A stretch of DNA of 64,000 bases, taken from assembly GCA_003342895.1 (NCBI GenBank), contig PTFA01000111.1, forward strand, positions 408,199 to 472,198, given 5' to 3'. Position 1 is the first letter of the stretch, and every line of letters starts with the position of its first letter. This stretch comes from Casuarius casuarius. Lineage: Eukaryota > Chordata > Aves > Casuariiformes > Casuariidae. The notes beneath the pieces were generated by a model. The model had not been told where the DNA came from. It was given only the letters and a program-made list of their open reading frames with translations, and made no database searches. The translations under genes and the position numbers were made by a program. Below are positions 13,801 to 28,800 of the stretch, in pieces.

Positions 13801-16800
13801 TGAGTAGAGGGATTGGACTAGATGATCTCCAGAAGTGCTTTCTGATCTCAACTATTCTGTGATTCCACAATAGTTCTGGGGTTTGGGGGGCGGGGGGGGG
13901 GGTTGCAATGATATCTAAAGAGAATTTGCTTCTTCTTCTAAACAACTAAAAGTTTGGTAAATGACTTTACAAAAATTGTTGGGTTTCTTAGGTTTTGTTC
14001 CCTGAAATATGATGGAAAAAAATATACAGTCACTTTCTGATCACAGAATGAAAGGAACATTATCTCTGCTAAAAGGACAAGAATATTAACTGCATTACAA
14101 AAAATAACAAAACTAAGCATTCCTTTCCTATTTCAATAAGATTGAAGGTTATTAAAGACATTTTGAGGTCCATTTTCCAGATGCTGTATGCTCACACTGG
14201 GCACTTTTCCACACTGAAAAACACGGTCTTCTATAGTTTTTCACAGTGAATCCTTTACTTTGTATTTGACAGTGTAGTCTATCTGTCTTTCATTATGAGC
14301 AGTCCATGACTGAATGTTGTAACTATGCTATCAAACAGAATTCCTCGATCTCCATATCCTGCATTCTCTCATCCCATTAATATCTCTTCTTGTTTTGCTG
14401 TGCTCAAAAATATGTTGTTGACAATAATTATGTTCATCTCCATGTTGGCACCACATTCTCAAAGTTATCCAATATTACATACTATATTACAGTCCTGCTG
14501 ACTTAAATGATCATAATNCCAGGAATACCGGTATGAGTATGGACAAAATGAGAAAGGTTATTTACTAAGCTAGAATTTTTTCTACAAGATCACTATATTG
14601 CAACAAAACAATATCTTTCAGTGTTATCATGCAATACCACAGAGAAAAAGTGTATTAAAATAAGGTAGACTTTGAACAGGCTTGAAGCTGTCACAGAATA
14701 ATCAGAATTTGGAGTATTAATTATCTTATGACCTGCACTGAAGGAAAACAACTAAACCCTCTCCTTTCAACTAAAGTCTCCCCATCTTCAAATCAGTCCT
14801 CAATTTAATAGATATGTTACACATCATTTTCAAAAGCGTCTCCTCCAGCTCAGACTCTTGCTTCAAGGCTTCAAAGCTTCAAGGCTTGAAACCTTGTCCT
14901 CTTCTGGCTGTTGTGGTGCTTGCCCATCCCAGACTCAATCCAACGTTCATTTTTCATTTAACTTAACTGTCCTTTTTCACATCTTCTGTAAAAAATACAC
15001 TGGACTCTGTCATTGCTTCTGCCACCTTCTCTCTTTGCACACTCTCTTTGTGCTATCCCAGTCACTCCACAGTATTTAGCTCCCTTTGATGATTTCTGAT
15101 AACTTACAGATTTTCTTTTTCCTTTTTATTCTATTATCCAGNCATGGTAGTAAAGTACTATGAACTAACATCTTTCCAAAAGCTGGAACTCTGGCCAGTT
15201 TAACAGTATACTTGGTAGTGTTAAATCCCAATAGAGCTCTGGCTGAACATTTACTCTGAGTCAGTATACTTGACAAGAAAGCCTTTGCCTTTGTTTAGAT
15301 TTAGAATGACAGTCATGAGAAACTTACTATTAAGAAAAAGAGTTCAGAATTTTTAGCCACAAAATATATTAAGAATTTGAAGCAAAAACAAGTAGTTTCT
15401 GGCACACGTTTTCAAAATTAACAGAGAACATTCACCTTTATAAATGCCATTATACCCTCCATGGGCTTCCCCAGAACTAGAGATTTCTTCAATGTGAGCC
15501 CCTTGGTCAGACGTAAAGTATACAAGAGTTTTAGTGTTCAGATTACGTTTCTCCAAAACATCCAGAATCTGTCCTAAAAAAAAAAGAAAAGAAAAAAGAA
15601 AAAAATCACAGCTTTAATGTCTTTGGGTGGCTTTTTNGGTTAACTGTGGTGTGTACAAACATCTCTTGTCCTTATGATGTTTTAGTTTACATAAAAATAT
15701 TATTATACATAGCCAAGTGGCACCATGCAACATACAGTAGGAGACAACTGCACAAAGTCTGTTGCAGTCAAGACTACAGTCCCACTGCTGCGGGGTTTCT
15801 TGAAGTATAAAATGAGAAGATTTGTGCATGTCAGAGAAAAGGGCTGATCCACAGAGAGCCAGTGACCTTTGGAAGCAGTTGTTCTCAATCAAGGAAAACC
15901 CACAGCAAGAAGATTCAAACTGCTGAGGATATCTGAAAGAGTCACAGCATGCAGAACAGATCTGGGGGTGAAGCTGTGAGGTAAAGCTTTGCTGCCTAGC
16001 AACCTATAGAGGCAGCGTGGCAAATATCTCAGTGTGAATGTTAGAATAAGACACTCCAAAAGAAAAGTGAATTAATGAATGGAGTGCCTCTGGAAGCAGC
16101 ATGGTTGCATTATCTAACCTAGTAATCAGTCACTAATTTCTGGTCATATACAAACAGACATCGACTAAGCTCAAAATGTGCAAGGTACTAAACACACACG
16201 TGCATATATGTAAAAGAAGAATCCATACGGATATGCTGTGAGACTCCGAGGCACCGTGGGCTCACATTTCATTTACACAAAAGGCTCCTCACACTACTTT
16301 GGCACTGTAAAGGAGCCTTGCAGTGCACATAAATTACTTTTAAACCTATTTAGAGTGTCCGAGTTCTTTTAAGAGGGCTTCTGTATGAATGAGAGTGAAG
16401 CTACTCTTTGTAACTTGCTCCAGTGAATTTTATACTGATTAGGAATGTAAAATTATTGCTCCTGGAAACTGACCAAAGTATAAGAATATACTTCTTCACA
16501 TCACCCTCTAAATGACCTTTAGCCTTGTCCTTCAGATATCCCAGAGTGTATAAAAATAATTCTGTCTTCACAACCATTTTTTCTTTATCCTTTTTACTTA
16601 AACATCCAAGAAAGGTCCAATTTGAATGTTAATTTTGATTTGCTCATCTGCCCACTATTAATTCATCAGCTGATGCATAATTACTGTGTCAAACAGGATG
16701 AGATAAGAACTTAGAAATACAGAGCTTGTTTCATAAGGAAGTAGCCTTCTTCAACTATTTTCAGATCATCATTTTGGTTGCTATGCTCCTCTTCTGGATA

Positions 16801-19800
16801 AGGAGTAGTTATCTCACCCTGTTTCTAATCACTTGTCCATTAATGCTATAGTATTCGAAAATTACCTTTCTAAAAAAAGGTTGACTGTCTTCATTTCTTA
16901 TCAGCTCAAATGGCTGGGCCTTCAATAAAGGAACGTCAGCAGTTAAATAAGTGATATTCATTGTTCTTGTTTGTAAACTAGGAGCAAAGAAGAAATTTAA
17001 GAGTAGGAGAATTTGTTTATGTAAATTTTGAAACCTCATGGGAGTTGAAATTTCCCAACAGAGCTGAGGAAAATCTGTTTCAAAAGCTGACATTTTAAAA
17101 TTGGTGGGTTTGAGGGAAATTTGGGTAACAGCTCAGGCACATCCATCTGACAAGTCATTTGCTTGCTGTAGCAGGTGGACTAAGTGCCAGGAAAGAAAGA
17201 GAGAATTCATCATTGGCTTCTGAAATTGTTTGTACATTGTACTTATTAAGTGGTTATGATGTCCCTTGGGAAGGTGGTAATATTGAGAAAAAATGTGGAG
17301 CATATAGGCAAGTTAGGATATTACATGAAGCTTTGGGGGCATATGACCTCCGGAATTCCCTTTCAACCTATGTAACTTTCTGATTTTCTGATGCTATGAT
17401 GATAAAAATAATGAGATTGTACAAAGAAATAAATATGTAATGATATGCACAAATACATTTTTTATCTGCATAGTTTTTACTGATGAACTTGCAGTTTTTA
17501 ATTCATCCAGCATATAAAACCAAATGAAAATAAAACAAGAATTCCACTCACAATACCTCATATTGAAATAAGCATATGATAACAGACCAGTCAATGACTC
17601 TGGTGATCAGGGACACCTGCTGTCATTGAATAATGGCTATTTTGATTTCCTAACTAATCTGGGAAAAATGAGAAGCAATGAAAAATGTCTCACTCTATCA
17701 CAATTAATTAAATAAAACAGTCATCATTATCTTTTTTTTTTTAAACAAAGCAAAGTTGAGTGGCTTGACTTGGGCTCAAAAAAGAATGAATAATTCTAAC
17801 ACTCAAAGGGTACCTATTTCAGAAAAAAAAACAATGCATAGACAGTCTGATACAAAGCTTGTTGAGTTCAGTGGCAAAATTTCCATTATTTACCTTTTTT
17901 TTTTTAACAGAAGGTGGCTTAGCTACATTAGAGTTAATTAATAAATACTAAAATGACAACTTATTTTAGGAACAATATTTTTCAGTAAAGATGGTGGTAA
18001 TTCAAATAACACACACTGCTATCAGAGAATGGACATACAATGCACTCACAGAAATGAAGCAAAACTTCCATTTCTTTTTTCATCTTGAACACTGATGCTT
18101 TTAGAATGAACACTGTATAAATAAGCAATAAAGTGTGTGCTACCATGAGATAAGGCCTATTAAAGTGCATTTGAATGCTGTGGTTACTGTTAACACAAGC
18201 AATATATTAACATATTAGCATTTCTAAATGGTAACCAAAACAGAAGAAAAATACAAAGAATGTATTGTGGAGCTCTGTGAATAGGTACATTTAACACACA
18301 CAGTATTATATCAATTTTGGTAGCAAATACTACAAAACCAGCAAAATACATCTTTTACTGTTTTCTTATAATATTTTAAACTTCTTTTTGAGCCTAACTC
18401 TTCCATTATTGTTATTTCCACAGATTTCAGTGAGACTTCAGAATTAAGCTGTTTGATGTATAACTATTCCTAGGAAATGCCAGTCAATGAACAAGGAGAT
18501 TTATCTAACCTATTGTAGCTATTCACCCTTGGATGAGGTGAATCACAACCGTGAAATGGCCTTTTTTTCCCCCTGTTGCTAAAAAAGGAAAGATAGGCAA
18601 GTAGCTCAAAAATAAATACCTTTATATTAGATATCAGGGAAGGTAAGATGAATCCCACCCAAACTACTGGATATGCAACTGCATAAGCTTTAGTACATTT
18701 TTATCAGCATGTTGAACAGAAAAATGAGGTCTCAGTAAAAGAAGATGGTAAAACTGTATTGCTTCACCCATAAAATATGACTGGAAGTGTATCATATGTT
18801 ATGTGCTCTTGAATTACAAGAATGGAGCTTCAGCTGGTTTAGCATCCCCTTTAAAACTATTTCTGGTGGCAGGAAGCAATAAAAAATTAAAAAGATTTTG
18901 TGGAAGCAAAGAGCTTATACAGCTTATCAAACTGTAGGAGGAATAAGCCAAAACACCAGGAAAACTACAGCTCTGTTAAAGCAATAATGTTTTGCTATCC
19001 CCAATGTCTGAAATTAATAATAAAATGGAAGGACTCTTGACTCAAAAGACTCCCTTGAAAGTTATATTCTAGAAAATTAACAGGTGTAATGATCTCTATG
19101 GATGCTACTGTTCACATATTTTTTCTGATTTAAGCAAAACAGATTTTGAAATACAACATTCTGAACAGAAAAGTCAATTTAACACTGAAGGAGCTGTATA
19201 AGTTCTGAAACTATTGAGCAATTAGAATTTAAGATTAAATTTCTAGATATTGCCATTCTAGGAATGCATACCCAACCTAACCCAAACTTAGGTGGCTAAC
19301 ACTGCAGAAAACAAAGGAATGAGATCACTGGACACTTTTCTTTTGTCTGTAATTTTTAAAATTACAAAATATATTAATGAGAGCATTAGGATGTTGATTG
19401 TTTTAACTCATAAAACAACATTTCAATATTTAGGTAAAGGTTCCTCCAAAATAGGCAGCTCTCTACATTCTGCAGTCCACTTGTCCTTCAAGGTATACCT
19501 TAAATTATAAAGAGTTCTCTCACTCTTAAAGTGAAGATGCCAGTTTCTGTAGGGGGATAGCCATGTGAAACTGAGGAGCAACTGACTGCACTCTTTGGGA
19601 GGAAACAGAAAGCATCATGACACTGTTCAGCTTGTCAAACACCATATAAATGCTAGCTGAACAAACCTCTCTAATGCTGAACACAATTTCTGAGGTTTTG
19701 ACCTACATAAAACTCACACTATATTCATCCAGGTTAGGATATAAGGATTATAGACGATGGAAATTCATTTGAGAAAACAAGGTACAAATATGGAAAAACA

Positions 19801-22800
19801 ATGAAGTGTTTACAAGTTTGCTAGTGGCTTAGAAATCTGTTCAAAGATTTAAGCAAGCAAGCATATGCAATAATGTTTTTGCTTAATAAATTAGCTTAGT
19901 GTCATTTGAAATCAATAAGAGAGAAGTGTTAAATGTATTAACTTGAAACAATTTGGAGTCTTGCTGAAAATACGAGAAAAAAGCTCTAGAATCTAGAAAA
20001 CCTCTGTCTAATCTAGGTATTAGGACAAAACAGTCTCTCTGTTCTCACTTAGGACAGCTATACAGCAGCTTGGCTGGTTCAAAGAAACAACAGGATACTG
20101 AAGGATGGGTAAGAAGCAGCTCTAACAGAACGTCTCAGGACACCACAGTTGATGATAAAGGGAGTTCCAGCACATATAACATTCTTATCCCATTCCAGCA
20201 GCCTTTCACATGACACCATTGTACTTGGAAGATTATAGGAACCTTGAGACAATCAGGAGACAAAAACTAATTTGGGAAGATCAGCCATCACATCTCTAGC
20301 TGCCTAGAGGAGACAGATAATATTTTTGGTTAATCTCTCTGTTTCAGAATTGCCTGCTGATACTAATATCTGCTTTTGGTTAGTGTTACTAACCAGAATC
20401 ACAATTAACTTGTCGTCAACTGAGGGGCTTTGGTTCTGACACTGGCAAGCCAGGAATGTTATGAGTATGTGCATAAACTTCTAGAAATTATACCTATATG
20501 CATATGCACCTGGAAGCCAATATTCCTCGCAGAAAAGATACTGATGCCATTCAACTATATAGCCACTACCCAGTAAACCCCTTGGGACTTTCCTCCTGCT
20601 ACAGGCGTTAAATTAAGATAATTCCACCATTCGTCATATCCTCAGGGCACAAAGGCTAAGATTTTCACCTTAAACTTAATGTTGCAATTTCTCCAAGTCA
20701 TCATCCACAAGCTAACAATCAATTTAAACTCTCTATGTTGATTTTTCAGAACCATTCAGTCTTTAATGCACTGATCTGATTACAAAAATCCACTGACTAA
20801 AACCTTTGTATAAAAACAAGTTTAGTAACTAAGACCAAGACATCCATATCTTAATTTTAGCTTTTGTACCTTTCAGGTTATAAATATGCAAATGCTTCTG
20901 TGGTATGCTCAGAGCCATCCAGTTTCCCCTTGATAAATATGTAAATCAGTTTGTCTTATCAGTGGGGAAGTAATTATCACTTTCAGACCTAGTCATTGAG
21001 CACAACACTTGAGGTAAAGATGGAAAATAATAAAACCATTGACAGCAAGACAAGAAGTTGCTGCACATATGGTGAACAGTACATCAACTCCGCATGCAAC
21101 TTGTTTAACATTCAGAGCTAGAATACAACCACTGGCAAGTGGAAATTCTCGGAAGAAGCAATAGATTGATGTGATGGCACATTATTCAGCCAGTCAACAG
21201 AACACAGACACCTAAGGAGACAGGTGATTCTGTATACAGGCAGCATAAGCATATGAAGCTCAAAGGCGACAGCAAGTAGTAATTAATATAACTTTGATTA
21301 GAGCAGCAAATCAACGCATGACTAATTACACAACATATAATAATTTCTGCAAAAAGAAAGTGGAACGTAGATTCGGTGGGAAGTCTTGTATCAGTTCTAC
21401 TATGCTACCATTATTTTTAAACTTATGCTCTGGAAACAGGTTATGTAATGAAGTCTTCTCAAAAGTACAAAGTTGGATTTTCAAATGTGCTGAGTTCCTA
21501 ATACTATAGGTTAGTGGTATCTTCAATGTCAGCAGGACATTCTGCCAAACAAGTAGCATCTGGTTCTGAAAAAGCACATCAACATTAGTGTTTTAATTAG
21601 GATCAGGAGTGCACATTCAAAGTAAATCTGATCATCACCACTTAATATACCACTGTTTGCAGAGCAAAGCACTCCTGGATTCTGTGAACCAGATTCCTTT
21701 CAAACTAAACTGAAGGCTGAACTCCAGGAGTGCACTTAATGTGCTCCAACTGCTGATAGGCATTTAGTCCCTGGGACCAGAGTAGAAATGGTCTGAAGTA
21801 ACAGATTTCGTATCTCTGCTGATATGCTGAAAGTCTGGACACTGAGCCCTCAGCACCAGCTGGTCACCTTCCATTGTGCTACACTACTTGCTAATCTTGG
21901 AACCAGACTACAAAAGATGATCAGGGTCACAGAGCTGGTAGGCACTGGCTTCTCTCCACATTGGGAGAGGGTTTTGTGCATATGAGCCAAACCAGGTAGC
22001 AGAGTGAGAAAAGGTCAACCATGGAGTCAAGCACAGGAGGAGCAGCTGCAGCAGAGGGGATGGGACCAGAAGGAGTGGAGGTTGTGTGATACTTCTTCAA
22101 TAGTATTCTCTGCTGAAGTTGGCCAAAACGTCTCTTCTGCAGCTCCAGACGCAGGAATACGTAGAGCTGATGTTGCTTCTAGAGACGCAGCTATAGGGAA
22201 CTGGAGACCTATTTACAGGTTTATTGCAGCGGTGTTCCTCTCAAGTGCATGTCCTCTCCCTCTTCTCAAGCAGATGAGATTTAGATGACCTGTACAACAT
22301 TTGGAAACTATAGCAGCAGGAGCAAAATATATAAGTGTAGTCACTGCAAAGGCACTTGAGTAACACTGGCTTATAATACCTGAGAATGTACTTCCTGGTA
22401 TCTCTGAACAACTAAGGAATTAAGTAATCCATAAGTTATGATTACATGACTCCCACATGAGTGATATATCATAATGCACGCATTACATATGTATTACTTA
22501 TTCAAATATATATATTTATATACAAGACAATAATTTATTTGATGCTTTCTTTGAGTCTGGGACACCGGCTGAAAAATCTACAGTATTAATATGCTAACTA
22601 TATGCTAACTGCTTATCCTAATAACAGTTCCTTTTCCATCTACTCATTTTAAAAGCTAATTTCTGGTTCTTTTTAACTTAGCCAATTCCATGGGGTACCT
22701 TGCAGCTTTTCTGGGACAGGAAAGTAAAAAGTGGAAAATGGGAAAGAAGAAGAATATAAAGGAAGGTCATCTTGATCTACTCTTCACATTAGCTCTCCAG

Positions 22801-25800
22801 TTTGAAAGACAATCCAGACCTGCCAGTGTTGGCAGTTCAAAAAGTGGTAGGATTGATGTATCCCACATTGAAACTATGGTGCTAACACAAATGATCTCCA
22901 CATGTGCACAAAGACAGTACATTGTAGATATATAGTGAGTGGAATTTACCTATAATGGACACATCCTCATCTGAGATAGTTGCTATAGACACCTTTTATA
23001 GTTGATGAAAAAAAATATGCATTTTTATATGCAGCTAACATACCTTAAGATGAATGAATTTGGCCCCAAAAGTTCTTAATTCTTTTCACGATGAGGGAAG
23101 GTAACGGTAATTGCCTCAGGTTTAAATATCTAAAATGTAAGATAAATTACCATTCAAATCAGTAGCTGGGAGGTCTAGATAGTCTGCAGAATATCAAGTT
23201 ATTTTCTCTTTTTGGATTACACTAGACTTAGGGTTAGATGCATCAAATCAGCCTAAGGGCTGGGAGAAGGGCAGTCTTCTACAAAAACCAAAGCCAGCTT
23301 TGGTGTGTGGTCAGTTAAGCTATTAGTATGAATTTGCTTTGTGTTTGGATTTGGATTGCCCTGTAATCTTAAACTTGTAAATGGCTTGTGACTGTTTTTA
23401 CAGTCTTATAAGTATAACATGCCTTTCAGACCCTCAGAATAAATTTTCAGCATAGTGCACAGCAGATTAGACATGCACTGCTTAGCAGCTATGAATACAT
23501 CAACCAAATTTTGACTTACAATTATGCATAAGTTTTTCCTAGAAATGAGTACCACATCTCTTATTTTCAAAATGATATAGGATTTAAATTATTTTGTAAA
23601 CCTGCAACTTGGAATGATATTTTACATGTATATAAATGGTACTTTTCATCCTCTAGTGGATTATAAAGTACAGAGTTAAGATGTGGTTATGAATGTTGTA
23701 AAGAGCTCTAAGCGTAGCTGCAAAATAGACAATGCAGAATGGCAAGGTTTCCATAATTACGTGACTACTACACCACTGCAAAGACAAAGTTTTGGGGATC
23801 ATTAAAGGTCAAAAGTATAACTATTTGGTGGCTATCTGCTTATTAGTATTTAAATTAGTTAATAAATGTGTCGCTTGAAATTCACTTTTAGACCTTACAT
23901 CTGTTCAACATAAGGTTATGTATTTCTAACGTAAATCCTAATTTTTAGCCTGCTTAAAATGCTAAAATATGAGATATGGTCATGCAGCTTCAGAAGGGTC
24001 TATTGAATTTGCATTTTCCATGACAGCTGTGATAACTTTTCGAGTAAATTTACATCTTCATTCTGCACACATCTGAGAAAAAGATGCCATTTCACACATA
24101 TAAGTAAGATGCATAATGCAAAAGACACTGTCTACTTCCCAGTTCTGAGGTTTCCCATGTTCTCCATCCAAATTTTGGAAATGCTTCCTTTGGGCAGGAC
24201 CTCGGCAAACTGTAACAACAACCAAAGGATGTTATTCACTTTTGGACTAGACTGCCGGTTGGAGGCTTCAGATATTTGATCATTCCAATATATGCTGATT
24301 GATATAGTAATTGGAGAATGTTAAAAGAACCTCTTCTCTATATCTTAAAAGGTTTAAACATTTATTAGTGTCAGAGGGTCTATTTTGCAGTCAATTTTAA
24401 ACTGAACATGTATATGCTCTTATATCCAAATGCATAATACCAATATTATGTCAGATTAAAGGATAAAGCACTTAAGAAATGTAACCCTATATTTTAATCC
24501 TCTGCACTTTTTTGAAATTTTCCAAGTATTTGTCAATGTTTGTTTCATTTTTATAACTTTTATTAAACAAAATTGGTCCTGGAACTGGCACGAAATGGGT
24601 TGACATTAGAGACTAGATGTTTGTTGTCTTTCAAGAGTCAATCTTATCATTTTGCTGAATTTAGGAGCAGGGCTTAGACATTTGCTATAAATCGTATACC
24701 ATAAAATAAAGAAGATTTTTATCAAGAAGTAATTAATATTCCTCATAAAATCTTAATTCTCTTCATTTCCCAGCTTTCTGATTTTAACCGTGTGAATCTA
24801 ATCTCACATGAATGTAGCTTATGTTGCATTAACTGACCTGAAAACAGAACATTCCTTTTGTTTTTCTCATGATTTCACTGTCACCATGCACATTTGCCAT
24901 TTAACTTACATTGGTAACTGCTATTGGGAAACTCAGTGGCTTTTGTGCCTGCTAGTACTTTAGACACTTGAAGCCTGCAATGGAATTACCATCTACAAAC
25001 CAGGCAAGCTGTGAATAAATATCTATACAGATGTTAATACCAATAAAAGAGAAAGCCTAAGTGCAAAAACTGTGCTCAAGGAAATTTCCCATCAATGAAG
25101 GTAAACTCCGATCCATCTTCTCTAGATGACATTCTGAATTTAGGAAAAAACAGGAGGAAATAAATTTAAGGCTGCAAACCTCTCTTTTGATTTGACTTTT
25201 TTCAACTTATTCTCTCTTTTCTGTGTGCGTGTGTGTGTGGGTGGGTGGGTGGGTGTGTGTTTTCAGTGTGACAGTATCTAAGGCAATTTAAGCTCCAAAG
25301 GACTTTCAGAAGGGAAGAAAAATAATTTTTAGGTCATCCTGGTTAATCATAGATGACTTAGAAACATGCTCACTAGCTTATGGCATGGGACTTTGATTCC
25401 TTAGGTCATCTAAGTGCTCTTGGAAAAAAATTCCCAGCCTATTCTGAAATAACTTCTTTTGAAGATTCAGAGCAGTATTCAGTAGCACAGCAGATGCCTA
25501 CAAGAAAAGAAAAATTCTGCCTTTTTCTGGTCCGAGGCCTGGGAAAGAGAAATACACAGTCTCTTCTTAAATTTATTTGGAAGTACTTGACATCTCAGCT
25601 TAGGCCATGATGTTTTTGCTGCCCACAGACATGGTAGAATGAGGGCCCTGAGATCATCAAGGCCATTTCTTTGCCTTTTCTCTACCTAATTCTCATACAT
25701 GAAAAAAATCGAAGATGTGACATCTGTGAAACTACTAATATAGTTATTAATCTGAGTTTACAAAGGTTCAACAATAACATGAATACTATGTGTAATTTGG

Positions 25801-28800
25801 CCTGTAAGGGAAAGTTACAAAACACTGAATTATGAGGCTGTCTTGTGTGAAGACAGATTCCTAAAAGGGCTTTGCTTTTCTTACAAGGATCAGAGTGAGG
25901 TGTGTATTTTAGGGTAAACTTTAAGGTAAATTCAATATGAGGAAGGATCACTTACATAGGAACACCAAGGATCAGCTCAAATATTAATGCGGATACAAGC
26001 GACAAATTAATCTAACTGTAAATAAGTAGTATGTGGGGAAAAAAGGGGATCCTTGCCAGGGTAAACTCCCCAGTGCATATGCAGGAAACAACCACTGGAA
26101 AGCTTCACTTAGCATGTTTCTTGCTTGTGGGAATGGCACTAGTCCTATGGATAGACAGGCAGGCAGGGGATTACTCGCCTTCCCGCATCACCCTGCACCA
26201 TTAATCTTTTTTTTAAAGGACTGCTTCTTTCTTCTTTCTGAACATATAATATCAAATCTATAGAAGTTGTATACAGATAGATGTCCCTGAACAGGAAAGG
26301 TTTGAAATCTCTACACTTCACATGAATATTTCAATAACAGACTGGTGCTTCAGTAGCACACACAGGGAGAAGCACACAACAGCAAGTAGTTGTCTGCTCT
26401 CAAAGACATTGGAAAAGCATGCTAGCAATACCCAGCAGCTCACGGTCGCCCTATCAAGATCCAATAGTTAAATATGAAAACAGTTGGATAGAGCACTTGC
26501 ATTCTTATTTCCTGATAGGGTATATTTATTATACCAGTCTCTCCTGTTTAAAACAATTCTCTTCTTTTCTACTTTCTTACTGTAGATTCCTAAAGATAAC
26601 ACAGAACAAAGGAAGAAATTAAATGTCAGATCAGAAAGTCAGGATACATTCTGAGACAGAAATGTGACACACCTCAAAGCTTTCTTTAACTGTTCAAATG
26701 AGCCATCTACTATTTATGAGCAGCACCTGGGGGTTACTGCAACAACTGGTCAACGTACTACAGCAAAAACACACAAAAGTTTAGATAAGAATTGATCAAG
26801 AAATTTGGAATATGGGGTTGACTACCTCAGCTCTAAATTGGCAAGAATATGCAGGATAGTATCCAATAAAAATGCTTTAGGATTTTTTTTAAGACATCTG
26901 TCAATTTTGTGCCTTATCAAAACAATATTGATAAAAGGGCCATCATAGCAGAACATTGCCCTTAACACTATGCTGTCCTGAACCATGGTTTTTATGTGAT
27001 TGGAGACTTTAGCCCTCGTCAGGACTTCAAGAGACAGAAGGGATATTTCGTCCCATTTCCATCTGCACAGACATTATCCTTACCTTTGGCCTTGGTCTTC
27101 TCTCTGATTTCCTACTAATGGATGTTTGACATTTGTATGTCATTGCTCCCTGCCTGCCAGCTGCTGGCTGCCAACTCTGCTTTCCTTCCCTTCTTTGCCA
27201 ACAACTGCTAGCCACATACTTTGCACTGTCTTGCACTTATTAGAAGGACGCGTTGTTTGTTTGCTACCTTTCTGGCAGTACAGTTAAACTTTGAAACAAA
27301 ATATACTTGTCTTCAGCTACGAGGTCTTCACTTTATTTTATTTGTCTTATTAAAAACAAATTCCAAGTAAATATTATTTATTTGGAAGGTTGTGGTGCTT
27401 GTTTTGAAAAGAAGAACCAACCACAACCTTTCCATTCTGTAGTTCAATTAATTTCAAATCAGCCTGGTTCCATTGGCTTCAATGCAGTTATATTATTCTA
27501 TGCAAACAGAAGACCTAGCCCAGCACAGTTAAAAGGAATGGATATTTATCAGGATAATCCTCTTGCTCACTTGAATGACCACTTTCTTCTTTTTCAACCA
27601 AGTCCCTTAAAAAAACTTTTTTTTTTTTTTTTTTTTTAAACAATTTGAGGGACCTGGGTATCTGCAACTAGAAAGACTTCTGTATTGCTACATAAAGATC
27701 CTGAAGTATTCTTCTTAATCTAATCTCATTCTCTATGGATTCAGCAGGATGCCTTCAGGAGGAATAACTAATACTTCTGTTGCATGGAGTTGAGCAATGT
27801 TTATATATAAAAGGAAAGGTTAATTTAAATACAAAAAGTTCTTTTAGTTCATCTAAAAAGAGATGCCTTCATAAAGGAGGTATAATATTAAAGTATGTCA
27901 AATTGATATCTCCCTTTTTATCTCCATTGTATTACACTTCTGTTCCTCTTTCTTCGCTGATTATCAATAGGGACTGATCATAGTAGGAGACACCAGGCAA
28001 TGAAAAGCAGCTAAATGGAGTGGAAAAAATATAGTGTGATCTACTGTGACAATCCATTGGGAAGAACTAGAAAAGAGGATTTGCAAAGACAAGGAATAAA
28101 TCGTCTGCTCATGGTATCTGAGGACCTGACAAGAATGAAGGCTAGATTCTACCCTAAGATGAAAGTGCACCTCTCTCCTATCAGGAAGGCAGAAAATTCT
28201 TTAAAGGAAGACAAAATTAGTATCACAGATATGGAGTTATATTAAAGCTGTCCTAACCATTGCGTTCAATAGGATTCTTGACATCAATATGAGAAGGAGG
28301 AATCTGGTGTTAAGGGTCTAGTTTTGGACCACTGAATCACAATCATATTTCTATAGGTATACTACCGGATGGCCCAGCATTGCTTTTGACATCTGCAGAA
28401 AGAAAAGGATGTACCAAAAGGGAAGGAAATCTCATCTTCACAGAGACCAATAGACCTACTACAGACACTTTGTTAAAATCCATTTCCTGACTGCCACTCA
28501 AGTAGCTCAAACAACTATGTTATGTATACACTGAGCTGTATAAACAGAACAGATATGTTTTCAAAAGTCAGCTATCAAAGCTTTTGGTATTATCAAGGTA
28601 GTGTATTTTATTTTGTTTTTCTATCCCTTCTTTCTGTTCTAAAGAAAATGCTATTTACTGTCTAACCCTCCAAAGCAAACTTTTCAGAACATGCATTAAA
28701 GGTTCCTTATTGATACAATTGTCAGTAAGAAATTGAATCATAGGCTTACTTAGATGACAAGGAAATTCTAGTTTCAGGTTTACAAACTTCAGAGCTAAGA

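Larger units (their letters stand above)
4560..15435 (-). other. STS: STS intron (10.9 kb)
   Basis: It has GT-AG borders and phase 1. It holds the CR1 element at 13.1-13.9 kb, an older CR1-like relic at about 10.3-11.4 kb and an exon-like 75-nt segment at 5749-5823. Short open frames elsewhere show no family resemblance. Confidence 0.9.

Noticed and set aside
14862..14896. Near-palindromic cttcaaggctt repeats suggesting a regulatory site
   Set aside because: Short imperfect direct repeats of this size are common, and nothing links them to a known binding motif.
22004..22288. 94-codon plus-strand open frame with Gln-rich start
   Set aside because: No recognised domain and no nearby promoter or splice context. 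It is treated as chance.
27307..27639. 110-codon plus-strand open frame
   Set aside because: It ends in a poly-Phe tail made by a poly-T run, and I recognise no domain or splice structure.
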